From: Synaphobranchus kaupii
Lineage: Eukaryota > Chordata > Actinopteri > Anguilliformes > Synaphobranchidae
Assembly (NCBI GenBank): GCA_029718625.1
Contig: CM056391.1
Coordinates: forward strand, 5,465,658-5,529,657
Direction: 5' to 3'
Length of the DNA stretch: 64,000 bases
Positions 32,501-38,835 of the stretch are shown piece after piece; position 1 is the first letter of the stretch, and each line of letters opens with the position of its first letter. Both the position numbers and the translations under genes were made by a program. The notes under the pieces were generated by a model that saw only the letters and a list, made by a program, of their open reading frames with translations, ran no database searches and was not told the origin of the DNA.

Positions 32501-34170
32501 TTTGCTGGTCTGGTCCCGGCCGCTGAGCTCGATCCCCTCGATGGGGGCGTTTTTCTGGCCGCAGGTGTTCCCGTAGCTGTCGTACCCCGAGATGAGCCGG
32601 GACGCCGCCCCCGTGGCGATGGCGAAGCCGCAGATGCACCCCTGGGGGGGGAGGGGGAGGGGAGGCTGTCAATCACCCGCAGAGAGGAGGAGTTTCCTGT
32701 GCCATGTCACCATTCTCAGGCAAACGGCTTCAATAATTACAATTAGACATTTAGCAGACGCTCATAATTAATTAATGATGGATGTGGCTGCTCTGCGACT
32801 GGTTCATACACCTTGTTCCTTGTTCCAGGGACTGACCAGTCTGACTGCAAGGGGAGGAATAAAACTACATGAAAACTCAATCACATTTTATGTCCAAGGA
32901 AGCATTAGTGTTTTTTTCTCAGCTATTTGCTGGTCGTAAGCAAAAAGGAAAGCCACAAGCAGTTCTCGCCTAATCGTTACACATCGGATACACATCCGCG
33001 CATACGCAGACAGAAAGACACGTAGGCTACACAGCAAAAAAAATTGACATTAAAGTTATTTTACCGCATAACAAAATCTGATATTGCATGGGATATGTCT
33101 CTTGATAAAAACACACATGCCTAGTGCCGAATTGCCATTATTTTAGAATGGCCACTACGCATCGGTGTCAATGTGGAATTCCACTGGAATCCTGAACTGT
33201 GGGACTTAAGCCTCGAGGTAAATTCTTAAGCGAGAACATGACGCAACTCCTGCGGGTCTGTCCGTCCACCAAAAAGGGGTCCCCAGTCACGCAGGTAATC
33301 CTGCAGACCCCTCGAACGAAGCGGTTGGTTAATATTTGGTTAAATCCGTGGTCAGACTCACCATGCCGATGCAGAAGGCTATAAATATTATGAGCCATGG
33401 AATGTCTGTGCAGCACCGATCTTCCAGAGGTTTCCATTCTCGCTTTCCCTTCTGTGAGAAAAGACAACACAACCAACATTATGTCAGTTTGAGTCTTCAT
33501 CCTGGCAAAATTGTTACGAAAAAAAACAAAAAAACATTTAAGAGCGACGCAACAATTTTGCCAAACGTTGCAAGATGCATGGACTGAAGTGATGGTACCT
33601 TTAACAGAACATAAACTGCATGTATTAACTTTTTCTACACAGGAATAAGTCTTTAGACTAGATTAAGCTTGGCCTAGCTATACAGGTGGACTATACCTAA
33701 AGACGACCATCGCTGCAAATGCCTTACGGTAAGGGAGGAAACGGGGCCAGTTTTGTTTACAACACAGCAATGGGCTGAAAACTTCCACGAATAAAAAAAA
33801 AAAAAAAAAAAGGACTTCCTTTTAAACGTGTTTATCTTTAACACGTTTATTTGCCTGATAACTGATCAAATTATTACAATATGGTATTCGCACTTACAAA
33901 GTAGGAATAGCATATTGTTAAAAGCTACAACAATCGTGGTCTTAATATCTTTTAAAGAATAATAAATGGTACCAAACCGCTACATGATTTCTTAAAAGTG
34001 AAACTGACTAGATGCAAGTAATTAGTGCACAGTTAAATGTCCGGTTATATTGACCAGATCACGCAAAGAGTAACGTTAGATAACTAGACGTCTTGCTACG
34101 AAATGTCTCTCGCTGTCTCTATGGTGGAGGGAAACAGTTCGCTTACCTCTGTACTACCTCCGCATCCCAT
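15565..34170 (-). CDS. slc44a1: slc44a1, choline transporter-like protein 1 (CTL1)
   Basis: A plasma-membrane and mitochondrial choline (and ethanolamine) transporter that feeds phosphatidylcholine synthesis. I place 16 coding exons on the minus strand with consistent phases. They total 1956 in-frame nt (651 residues plus stop, close to the ~657 of the human protein) after discounting one extra base in exon 8. Landmarks: MGCGGS start (Gly2/Cys3, candidate acylation), [130 protein letters not shown]. The family has about ten membrane segments with a Cys-rich first extracellular loop (exons 3-6). It converges with tbc1d2 and diverges from abca1. Many introns hold tandem arrays touching splice sites. 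Confidence 0.97.
15586..17002 (-). other. slc44a1: slc44a1 intron 15
   Basis: About 1.4 kb. It contains unique sequence and the 22-bp array at 16750-16985 lying directly against the exon 15 donor. No gene seen inside. Confidence 0.6.
16750..16985. repeat. 22-bp tandem repeat, ~11 copies
   Basis: Unit 'ggagcacaggcagacaggaa' + 'gt' with variants 'aagctgacagg'. It begins about 18 bases beyond the exon 15 donor. Confidence 0.9.
17003..17080 (-). CDS. slc44a1: slc44a1 exon 15
   Basis: Acceptor 'tttgtgcag', donor 'ATG|gtgagt'. 26 codons, phase 0 to 0: [11 protein letters not shown]...EMKPM, the cytoplasmic C-terminal tail (human EFVENSRKAMKEAGKGG...LKPM). Confidence 0.93.
17199..17435 (-). CDS. 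slc44a1: slc44a1 exon 14
   Basis: 79 codons, phase 0 to 0, donor 'ATG|gtgagg'. It encodes [18 protein letters not shown] through [19 protein letters not shown], including the last two membrane segments. The acceptor pyrimidine tract is a (TG)n-rich microsatellite at 17438-17490. Confidence 0.96.
17438..17490. repeat. (CA/CG)n microsatellite abutting exon 14 acceptor
   Basis: On the transcribed strand this is UG-rich and ends in uguguguucag, directly forming the exon 14 acceptor. Confidence 0.9.
17491..17955 (-). other. slc44a1: slc44a1 intron 13, remainder
   Basis: About 465 bp, AT-rich, nothing recognised beyond two short near-identical segments around 17520 and 17840 ('gtatcgaa...'). Confidence 0.5.
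17956..18093 (-). CDS. slc44a1: slc44a1 exon 13
   Basis: 46 codons, phase 0 to 0, donor 'AAG|gtgagg'. [19 protein letters not shown]...[12 protein letters not shown]. Contains the conserved NST sequon. Acceptor made by (TG)n + ttcag. Confidence 0.96.
18094..18122. repeat. (CA)n microsatellite abutting exon 13 acceptor
   Basis: Read on the minus strand, (UG)n runs straight into uucag at the exon 13 boundary. Confidence 0.9.
18280..18363 (-). CDS. slc44a1: slc44a1 exon 12
   Basis: 28 codons, phase 0 to 0; acceptor 'ctgacag', donor 'CAG|gtgagc'. [20 protein letters not shown]...YLNQ, the cysteine-rich cytoplasmic segment typical of CTL proteins. Confidence 0.96.
18648..18804 (-). CDS. slc44a1: slc44a1 exon 11
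   Basis: 157 nt (1+52 codons), donor 'AGG|gtgagt', acceptor 'gcggtcag'. [20 protein letters not shown] then [19 protein letters not shown]. Confidence 0.96.
19008..19075. mobile_element. SINE/MITE tail fragment in intron 10
   Basis: 'cattacattcatttagcagc' followed by 'ttttatccaaagcgacgtac', the common fish element tail. Confidence 0.6.
19220..19388 (-). CDS. slc44a1: slc44a1 exon 10
   Basis: 169 nt (2+55 codons+2). Acceptor 'gcctccag', donor 'AG|gtcagg'. [20 protein letters not shown], then the highly conserved [20 protein letters not shown] and [15 protein letters not shown]. Confidence 0.97.
19550..19747. repeat. (GT)n-rich microsatellite in intron 9
   Basis: Compound GT/GTGC repeat beginning about 8 bases past the exon 9 donor. 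Confidence 0.95.
19755..19941 (-). CDS. slc44a1: slc44a1 exon 9
   Basis: 187 nt (62 codons+1). Acceptor 'attctcccag', donor 'CAG|gtcagc'. [60 protein letters not shown]. Covers three membrane segments and the conserved MRKR loop. Its first 18 bases are copied throughout the adjoining minisatellite. Confidence 0.97.
19935..21296. repeat. 53-bp minisatellite duplicating the exon 9 splice acceptor, ~26 copies
   Basis: Repeat starts occur at 19935, 19988, 20041 and so on to 21258, every 53 bases apart from one 51-base unit. On the minus strand each unit reads 'gtattctcccag' then 'GCAATCCTGCTGTTGCTG', which is the exon 9 acceptor plus its first 18 coding bases. About a third of the units carry G-to-A on the plus strand, changing AG|GCAATC to AG|GTAATC. 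Because 53 is not a multiple of 3, all plus-strand frames stay open for long distances; these frames are not genes. Confidence 0.97.
21297..21505. repeat. degenerate 'cctgtcaatcatacaca' tail of the minisatellite
   Basis: About ten short 16-24-bp pieces of the same unit, lacking the acceptor portion. Confidence 0.9.
21631..21771 (-). CDS. slc44a1: slc44a1 exon 8, with a 1-base frame disruption
   Basis: Acceptor 'tttttcag', donor 'ACG|gtgggt'. [16 protein letters not shown]...[20 protein letters not shown] matches CTL1. The exon is 141 nt where 140 are needed. Removing one base of the ggg at 21640-21642 gives ATVFT joined in phase to AILLLL of exon 9, as in human ATVFT/VILFLI. As printed the frame is broken, unless a weak GT at 21636-21637 is used as donor, which would be in frame but two residues shorter. 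Confidence 0.9.
21840..22138 (-). other. slc44a1: slc44a1 intron 7 (part)
   Basis: Unique, GC-moderate; nothing recognised. Confidence 0.5.
22139..22228 (-). CDS. slc44a1: slc44a1 exon 7
   Basis: 90 nt (2+29 codons+1). Acceptor 'gtcccacag', donor 'TGG|gtgagc'. [20 protein letters not shown] then [11 protein letters not shown]: end of membrane segment 2 and segment 3. Confidence 0.96.
22228..22437. repeat. 49-bp tandem repeat duplicating the exon 7 acceptor, 5 acceptor copies
   Basis: 'cactgtggga/acagag' recurs at 22228, 22266, 22315, 22364 and 22413. On the minus strand each is 'ctctgtcccacag|tg' (one carries 'ttccacag'), the same motif as the true exon 7 acceptor. Confidence 0.9.
22439..22780. 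mobile_element. hAT-like MITE in slc44a1 intron 6
   Basis: Terminal inverted repeats: left GGGTGTGTCTCAATATTC, right (reverse complement) GGGTGCGTCCCAATAATC. Internal 'gaggaggtggtagtggagga' repeats near the right end are complementary to 'cactcccccactaccactcc' near the left end. Confidence 0.7.
22918..23087 (-). CDS. slc44a1: slc44a1 exon 6
   Basis: 170 nt (1+56 codons+1). [57 protein letters not shown] chose acceptor 'gcctgcag' (23088) over the nearer 'ctctcccag' because only the former keeps phase and the human spacing before FHRC. Confidence 0.95.
23100..23312. repeat. ~40-bp imperfect tandem repeat, intron 5
   Basis: Five copies of 'aaggaatcgtagataaacca' + 'tagatatcacagagt'. Confidence 0.9.
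23325..23418 (-). CDS. slc44a1: slc44a1 exon 5
   Basis: 94 nt (2+30 codons+2). [20 protein letters not shown] then [10 protein letters not shown] in the extracellular loop. Donor 'AAG|gtttgt' is weaker than others. Acceptor 'gtgtttttag'-like follows a long (UG)n run. Confidence 0.95.
23421..23583. repeat. (CA)n / CAGA compound microsatellite abutting exon 5
   Basis: About 160 bp; (UG)n-rich in the transcript and immediately upstream of the exon 5 acceptor. Confidence 0.98.
23839..25250. mobile_element. solo LTR, ~1.41 kb, with 5-bp target duplication
   Basis: Starts TGTCATGG, ends CCTTTACA, and is flanked on both sides by GACTG (23834-23838 and 25251-25255). A TATA box (tatataa) is at 23989-23995 within a promoter-like 5' part. 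No gag/pol frame and no second LTR are present, so it looks like a recombinational solo LTR of a Ty3/ERV-type retroelement. It lies in slc44a1 intron 4, ending about 158 bases from exon 4. The orientation is ambiguous, but the TATA suggests plus. Confidence 0.75.
25256..25310. mobile_element. LINE/SINE 3' tail fragment
   Basis: 'ctcaatgagagtagcctggt' followed by 'taagtgagggttaaataaaa', a common fish retroelement tail. Confidence 0.5.
25408..25544 (-). CDS. slc44a1: slc44a1 exon 4
   Basis: 137 nt (1+45 codons+1). [45 protein letters not shown]. Acceptor 'tttttttatag', donor 'ACG|gtgagc'. Conserved cysteines of the extracellular loop. Confidence 0.96.
25780..26250 (-). mobile_element. composite tRNA-derived SINE insertion in intron 3
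   Basis: On the minus strand it begins 'gtggtagtacagcggtaaaa' with B-box-like 'ggggttcgcgcccc' and ends in 'aattgggagaaaaacgggga', the tail of a common fish SINE. A 'cattacattcatttagcaga' tail fragment is embedded at 25905-25960. Short GC-rich open frames here are not genes. Confidence 0.6.
26251..28200 (-). other. slc44a1: slc44a1 intron 3, middle part; unrecognised
   Basis: Contains an unusual ~850-bp stretch (26640-27480) with several medium open frames on the plus strand. It may be a degraded mobile element, but I recognise no domain. No splice-bounded exons. Confidence 0.4.
28213..28455. repeat. 60-bp tandem repeat, 4 copies
   Basis: 'gctgtctcaggacaggaggg' + 'tgtatgcttaagtatacagt' + 'atgtgtgtatgtatctgtgc' repeated at exactly 60-base spacing. 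Because 60 is divisible by 3, the open frames are periodic artefacts. Confidence 0.97.
28962..29943. mobile_element. nested DNA transposons (outer MITE, inner Harbinger-like)
   Basis: Outer ends: 'ggttgcaaacctctccttgg...gaaggatccagg' and, inverted, 'cctggatccttctgggcgta...ttttgtaacca'. Inner ends near 29003 and 29833: 'ccacgttcaatctgaaaacg' / 'ttttgctacggttt', inverted at the other side. A transposase-like fragment lies inside. Confidence 0.6.
29378..29773 (-). pseudogene. Harbinger-like (HARBI1-type) transposase fragment
   Basis: An open frame of 131 codons includes [20 protein letters not shown] and [10 protein letters not shown], resembling the N-terminal part of PIF/Harbinger nucleases (GYVE..VP.Y....F..HFRM...TFE). 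There is no catalytic DDE region, so it is a relic. It sits between the inner terminal repeats of the nested element. Confidence 0.5.
29944..31240 (-). other. slc44a1: slc44a1 intron 3, unique stretch
   Basis: AT-rich with a CpG-containing patch around 30590-30740. No coding or repeat signal that I can support. Confidence 0.4.
31250..31570. repeat. diverged copy of the 53-kb hairpin element's interior
   Basis: 'tagagttcaataggaaaatg', 'agtgatccatccacagtgat' and 'ggtttgaggctcgtttgata' match the centre of the foldback element at 52752-53917, so both derive from one interspersed family. Confidence 0.65.
31925..32103. mobile_element. Tc1/mariner terminal fragment
   Basis: 'tcaaattaaagctgaaagtc', 'tgcactttaacttcatagtc' and the terminus 'tgtcactgtccaaatactta' are the 3' end of a widespread fish mariner-type element. 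Confidence 0.65.
32499..32641 (-). CDS. slc44a1: slc44a1 exon 3
   Basis: 143 nt (47 codons+2). [49 protein letters not shown]-rich, unlike its flanks. Acceptor 'tccccccccag', donor 'GA|gtgagt'. Completes membrane segment 1 and starts the extracellular loop. Confidence 0.96.
32642..33361 (-). other. slc44a1: slc44a1 intron 2
   Basis: 720 bp. A short SINE-tail fragment ('acatttagcagacgctcata') is at 32745-32765; nothing else recognised. Confidence 0.6.
33362..33451 (-). CDS. slc44a1: slc44a1 exon 2
   Basis: 30 codons, phase 0 to 0. [20 protein letters not shown] then [10 protein letters not shown]: cytoplasmic N-terminus and start of membrane segment 1. Acceptor 'ttctcacag', donor 'ATG|gtgagt'. 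Confidence 0.97.
33452..34146 (-). other. slc44a1: slc44a1 intron 1
   Basis: 695 bp, AT-rich, poly(A) run at 33789-33811; no other feature seen. Confidence 0.6.
34147..34170 (-). CDS. slc44a1: slc44a1 exon 1, start codon
   Basis: ATG at 34168-34170 opens MGCGGSTE, donor 'GAG|gtaagc'. Human CTL1 starts MGCCSS, and the Gly2-Cys3 pair suits lipidation. The frame is open upstream to 34326 but lacks similarity, so I keep the MGC start. Confidence 0.93.
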
Positions 34171-34400
34171 TGCCTGCAAATACTTGAGATCGCGAACAAC
34201 TTCGCGAAAAAGACGACCCAAACTTGCGGGCAGTTGACAGTCTCTCTTTCCCCTGCATAAACTGGCGAGCGGCCGCTTTAAACGATTCGAAAAACGGAAA
34301 AAGTCATACAACCGGCCCACACCCAAGCCAGCGCATGCAAATTCCCATTTCTTCTCTACAGTCGCTCCGGGAGAGACGAATACTTTTTAGGATTTATCGC
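34171..34400 (-). promoter_or_regulatory. slc44a1: slc44a1 5' UTR and promoter region
   Basis: CpG-containing, TATA-less sequence upstream of the start, with an octamer ATGCAAAT (minus-strand ATTTGCAT) at 34335-34342, about 165 bases upstream of the ATG. The start site of transcription cannot be fixed from sequence. Confidence 0.5.
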
Positions 34401-35320
34401 GCCACACTTCCTGGCGGATTCAGGTGTAGCCGGAACAGGAATATTTGAGCCACTCCACTGGCTACGTGTTTACCAGCATCAGATTTGTGCAAACGTTTTG
34501 GGCAGGTCCATTTGTCTGATATTATGTGGATGGTTAAAATTGAGTTCTCTGTCCTATCCGGATGGAATAAAGTTCAGTCAGTCTGTGCGGCGCCTGCTCT
34601 CTGTCGCTGACTGAACTCCTAAAGGATGATGGGACACTGGCGGAACCCGCGAGTTTAAACTGTAGGCCTAGCCTACTAATGTACAGTATTGTCGGTGTAT
34701 GGATTTGCAGTCGCTGAGTTATGTTATCTCTCTTTAGGATTACATATTAAAATAGCTGGTCTCCGTGGGAAACATATTAATATATCTTTGATATCTTAAA
34801 TATGCTGTAATACATTGGAAAATACATTTGATATATTTCGGAATGTAGCCCATGGCCCTAATAGCCTATATTTCCCAATAAGACCAAAGTAACGTATACA
34901 CAAGTATTCAACACACTGTCAAGCTGTGCATTATACGGGTCCTCATGAGGACAGTAAATATGTGCGTTTATGGATACGTGCAGTATTTTTAATTTTTACA
35001 GAATTGGCTCTTAACGACAAAAACTTGGATCATAAAAGGAGTGAAAAGAAGACAGTGTTACTTGTGTAAACTGAGGGCTGTCTAAAGGTTGGGCGAAGCC
35101 ATTTCTGAGTTTATTTGTTTCAAAATGGAAGACGTGCAACTATATCCATGGTAACTTTAAACGTAATGATATTTATGCAGCATTTCTTAAATATTGTACG
35201 TGAAATCATGACCGTTCACTTTGCCATATCGCTAAATACCCAGTGATCTATGTTTTGCAATGAATCAATGTCTTCTGAACAATCACTTTTTTCCTATATT
35301 ATTACATTAGTTTGCGTCAA
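34401..35320. other. intergenic, nothing recognised
   Basis: AT-rich unique sequence between the slc44a1 promoter and the CTCF-like triplet. Confidence 0.4.
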
Positions 35321-35324
35321 AATC

Positions 35325-35416
35325 ATCCACGAGAGGGCGATGCTGTTCCGTTTGATCCACTAGAGGGCGATGCTGTTCCGTTTGATCCACTAGAGGGCGA
35401 TGCTGTTCCGTTTGAC
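35325..35416 (+). promoter_or_regulatory. 30-bp triplicate carrying CTCF-like motifs
   Basis: Three copies of 'gatccactagagggcgatgc' + 'tgttccgttt' (first copy lacks one base: 'ccacgagagggcg'). 'CCACTAGAGGGCG' fits the CTCF core. Located between slc44a1 and the small candidate gene. Confidence 0.45.
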
Positions 35417-35741
35417 AGAACAACGTTCACCCTTTTTGGCTGTGAAATTCCAGAAAGGAGATGGTTGCTAACTTCTGAAGGCATCTCACAAGATTGTATA
35501 TAGGGTGAGCTTTTGCGAGTATGTAAGAATATAAAACTATAGAAGAACAGGAACAGGGTTGGGGACCACTGTGTTAAACTAGGACTCACTGTAGTCATTA
35601 AAGGTCCCTCTTTTCGAAAGAGCTGGGGTTAGGGTTAGGCTAAATGACCATAACCTCTCTCTGTCTGGCCACGCCTTTAAATCTCATTGGCTGCATAATT
35701 CCCCAGGTCATCGCTGTAAATGAGTTGACCTACACGGTTCA

Positions 35742-36953
35742 TTAAATTTTAAAGAAAATGTAAAAATAGTTGAAATTTTCCATGTTAATTTTTCTCCCTA
35801 ATTTGGAATGTTCATCCGGTGATCCCTGTGGCAGATTTGGGAGAATATCGTTCACGGTTCTCAGAGACGTGGTGTCACCAGCCTGCTTCTTCTCATCCTG
35901 CATCCCACAGCCACAGGAAGACATTTCATGCGAGGCTTCAGCGAGCAAACGTTGGGCCATCGATCGACTAGCAGAGGTCACTAGAGAGTGATGAAACGCA
36001 GACCCCCTTTACTGACTGAACCCTCATGTCCCTGAGGAACGAAATTGACAATTGTCTGTCGCCCCGTGGAACTACCCGCCACAGTCCCACTGGCGCCAGA
36101 TCCGATCCGTGACCACAGGGCTCGTCCATGCACCTCAGTGTGTATTTAGACCTGGAATGCTTCCTTTGTAAGTGTTGGCCGATACACTCTGTATTTGGAC
36201 TGAGTTTTGAAACGTAACTGGGAATTACAGAGTTTGTAAAAATATGGATTGTACATTATTGGTCCAGTCTTCTGTGCGGTTTTCATTTACTTGGCAGCGG
36301 AATACCGAGAGGACGGATTCGTTCCAGGAACGCAGATAGGAGAAATCTGCGTGGGTGAGGATTTTCCCTGAAAGTGCACTTACCGGAATAGACGGCCTTC
36401 ACTCCGCGTCCGATAAGGCTGACTAACCCACATACCACACAGAGGCAGCAGAAGAGCCTTGTGATGAATGAAGTATTGGCGGGAATGGCGTTCAGAATAA
36501 GCAGTGTCTGAAACGGCAGTCTAATCTAATCGGAGAAGGTTCTCCATGTGCGCAGGCTACCGAAGGGAAAGTGAGCTTTTACCTGAATTCCAGAATGGGT
36601 GGAGCTACAGTGAGCTGCCAATCACTGACTTTGTCTCCGCGAATTAAAAAGCCTGGCTCTGTACAGCAGAACACAGCGATTGGTTCAAGCCAGTGAGTTG
36701 CTAACGGCTTATGGTATCTGCGCCCAGCTGTGGTCTCCTGGAACCCTACTGTGACATCACAAGGCTTTTGTTCTATCCCAGCTGTAAAACACCCTATTCA
36801 ACCAATCAACTAATCACGGTCTTCATTCAGGTCTTGGATTGGTTGACTCGGGTATTGTGCTGAGCTACCATCCAAACTGGCCTTTCTTAGAAAAGACTGG
36901 GGACCTCGTAGTGAATTAAAAGTCACTTAACTTACCTTAATGATGTAGGGCAT
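35742..36953 (-). CDS. candidate three-exon gene, small membrane protein, unrecognised
   Basis: Three phase-compatible exons on the minus strand would encode 126 residues: exon 1 MPYIIK (36936-36953), exon 2 (36384-36507) and exon 3 (35742-35980). Splice sites are good: AAG|gtaagt, tttcag|ACA, TCC G|gtaagt, ctctag|TG. The ATG has A at -3 and an in-frame stop 18 bases upstream. The product has a hydrophobic, Cys-rich segment (residues ~20-39, SFITRLFCCLCVVCGLVSLI), an NTS sequon at 17-19, and a polar tail beginning TSASRSMAQRLLAEASHEMS, then SCGCGMQDEKK. I do not recognise the family and assign no function. It lies 1.6 kb upstream of slc44a1 on the same strand, but its phases do not fit as alternative first exons of slc44a1. 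The last ~15 codons are AT-rich and may be read-through. It could also be a chance alignment of splice sites or a relic. Confidence 0.5.
36384..36507 (-). CDS. candidate gene, exon 2
   Basis: 124 nt: 41 codons plus one base. TLLILNAIPANTSFITRLFC then CLCVVCGLVSLIGRGVKAVY S. Acceptor 'gccgtttcag' with an upstream 'ctaat'-like branch site; donor 'G|gtaagt'. Confidence 0.5.
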
Positions 36954-36954
36954 G

Positions 36955-37435
36955 TTGGGTAATATTTCACACTAAACGTTTGTTAATTTCAAGTGGTTTC
37001 AGTAAAAACAAAAAAAAAGGTACTGTTACTATGCTTGACCATGTGTTCAAGGTCTTTAGAAAATGTTTAAAATAAACCAGATAGACCTGGAATATTCCCA
37101 AAATGACTGTGCTGTGATCCAGGACGGGGTCATGGTAGTATAGGATCATGAGCTTAACAAACAAATAAAGAAACAGCCAATATGCAAAGGCCATTCAAGG
37201 CTTCACCACTCGATATAAAGTGTGTCTCTTTCAGTAAGAAACCAGTGACAAAAGATTATGGTGTTTATCAACGGGATATAATGTTAGCTTCAAAATGCAT
37301 TGGACCTTTTTCAGATTGTGGGTAGTAATGCAGGCCGACATACGCCTACCTACACCATGAGACCTACCTACAGCTAGTACACAGTGATACCTACCTACTA
37401 AATCCTACATGCACAATGAAGAATATCTACGGCTA
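36955..37435. other. intergenic, nothing recognised
   Basis: AT-rich unique sequence; no gene or known repeat. Confidence 0.4.
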
Positions 37436-37588
37436 TGTGTGAAGACTATCTATAGCCACCTGCACCATGAGGCCCAACTAAACCATGCGGCCCACCTACA
37501 CCGTAAGGCCCACCTACACCATCAGGCCCACCTACACCGTAAGGCCCACCTACACCATCAGGCCCACCTACACCGTAAGGCCCACTGT
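37436..37588. repeat. ~18/36-bp tandem repeat
   Basis: 'cacctacaccgtaaggccca' alternating with 'cctacaccatcaggccca'. Open frames with HLHRKAHLHH periodicity are artefacts. Confidence 0.9.
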
Positions 37589-38272
37589 GTTAAACAGTAC
37601 CGGGAAATAATTTTTAAACTGAAGCAGAATTACAAAAAAATTTAAGACCACACTTTTTTTCTCCATCACTTCCTCCTACTTTGCCTAATCTTCACGGCTC
37701 TCGAGATGAGAAGGCAGGAACCGTTTTGGTACCAGTTGTGGATAGTTCCTGCCCTCTCTTAGTTCCTGCAGCCTGGGGGGAAAGGGGCTTTACAGGGTGA
37801 AGGAGGACAGGAGCTTCGCTGCTGTTGTTGGTTTTTCCTGCGCAGCTGCAGAGCAAAGGTTAAAAAAGCTCAGCTGCAGAGCAAACAAACCCTCCCCTCA
37901 ATCCTAGAAAAGGGCGTTGTTGCTAGTGTTGCTAGTGAAATGCTAATGGCTGTTATCATGGAAGTGTATTGCCCAAAGTGACTGAATCGCTCCTCAATTG
38001 GACCACAGTGAAATGTTTTCACCAAGGACCCACGTGCAGTTGTTGCTGTATCTCATTCAATTGAACAAACAATGCCACATTAAGTAAAAGACTAATTAAA
38101 TTAGTTAATTAGATAATTAAGAGCCTGTGTTGTGCACCCCTAACAAGGCTGGGGAGTGAGTTCCAGTCCCGTCAAATCAGCAAATTTACTGAAATTAAAT
38201 TTCATGAATTGGACAAATTCCCATAATGATCTGTAAGCAGTTTTCAATAAAAAAACTGTTGAAATTGAAATG
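37589..38272. other. intergenic, nothing recognised
   Basis: Unique sequence; a local duplication of 'gcagctgcagagcaaa' near 37845-37885. Confidence 0.4.
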
Positions 38273-38835
38273 GACCTGACTGCTAGCCTTGCCTCCTGGC
38301 CTGTGTAAAGCTAATGGAACTGACTGCTAGCCTTGCCTCCTGGCCTGTGTAAAGCTAATGGAACTGACTGCTAGCCTTGCCTCCTGACCTGTGTAAAGCT
38401 AATGGAACTGACTGCTAGCCTTGCCTCCTGGCCTGTGTAAAGCTAATGGAACTGACTGCTAGCCTTGCCTCCTGGCCTGTGTAAAGCTAGCCTTGCCTCC
38501 TGGCCTGTGTAAAGCTAATGGAACTGACTGCTAGCCTTGCCTCCTGGCCTGTGTAAAGCTAATGGAACTGACTGCTAGCCTTGCCTCCTGGCCTGTGTAA
38601 AGCTAGCCTTGCCTCCTGGCCTGTGTAAAGCTAATGGAACTGACTGCTAGCCTTGCCTCCTGGCCTGTGTAAAGCTAGCCTTGCCTCCTGGCCTGTGTAA
38701 AGCTAGCCTTGCCTCCTGGCCTGTGTAAAGCTAGCCTTGCCTCCTGGCCTGTGTAAAGCTAATGGAACTGACTGCTAGCCTTGCCTCCTGGCATGTGTAA
38801 AGCTAGCCTTGCCTCCTGGCCTGTGTAAAGCTAAT
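38273..38835. repeat. two-type tandem array (44-bp and ~28-bp units)
   Basis: A constant 'ccttgcctcctggcctgtgt' + 'aaagcta' is followed either by 'atggaactgactgctag' (44-bp unit) or directly by 'g' and the next unit (28-bp). Long and short units are interspersed irregularly. Confidence 0.95.

Noticed and set aside
34168..34326. Longer slc44a1 N-terminus starting at 34326
   Set aside because: The upstream frame is open but has no similarity; the MGC start matches the family and has the expected distance to [10 protein letters not shown].
35742..36953. The small three-exon gene as alternative 5' exons of slc44a1
   Set aside because: Its exon 2 ends in phase 1 while slc44a1 exon 2 begins in phase 0, and it has its own in-phase third exon.
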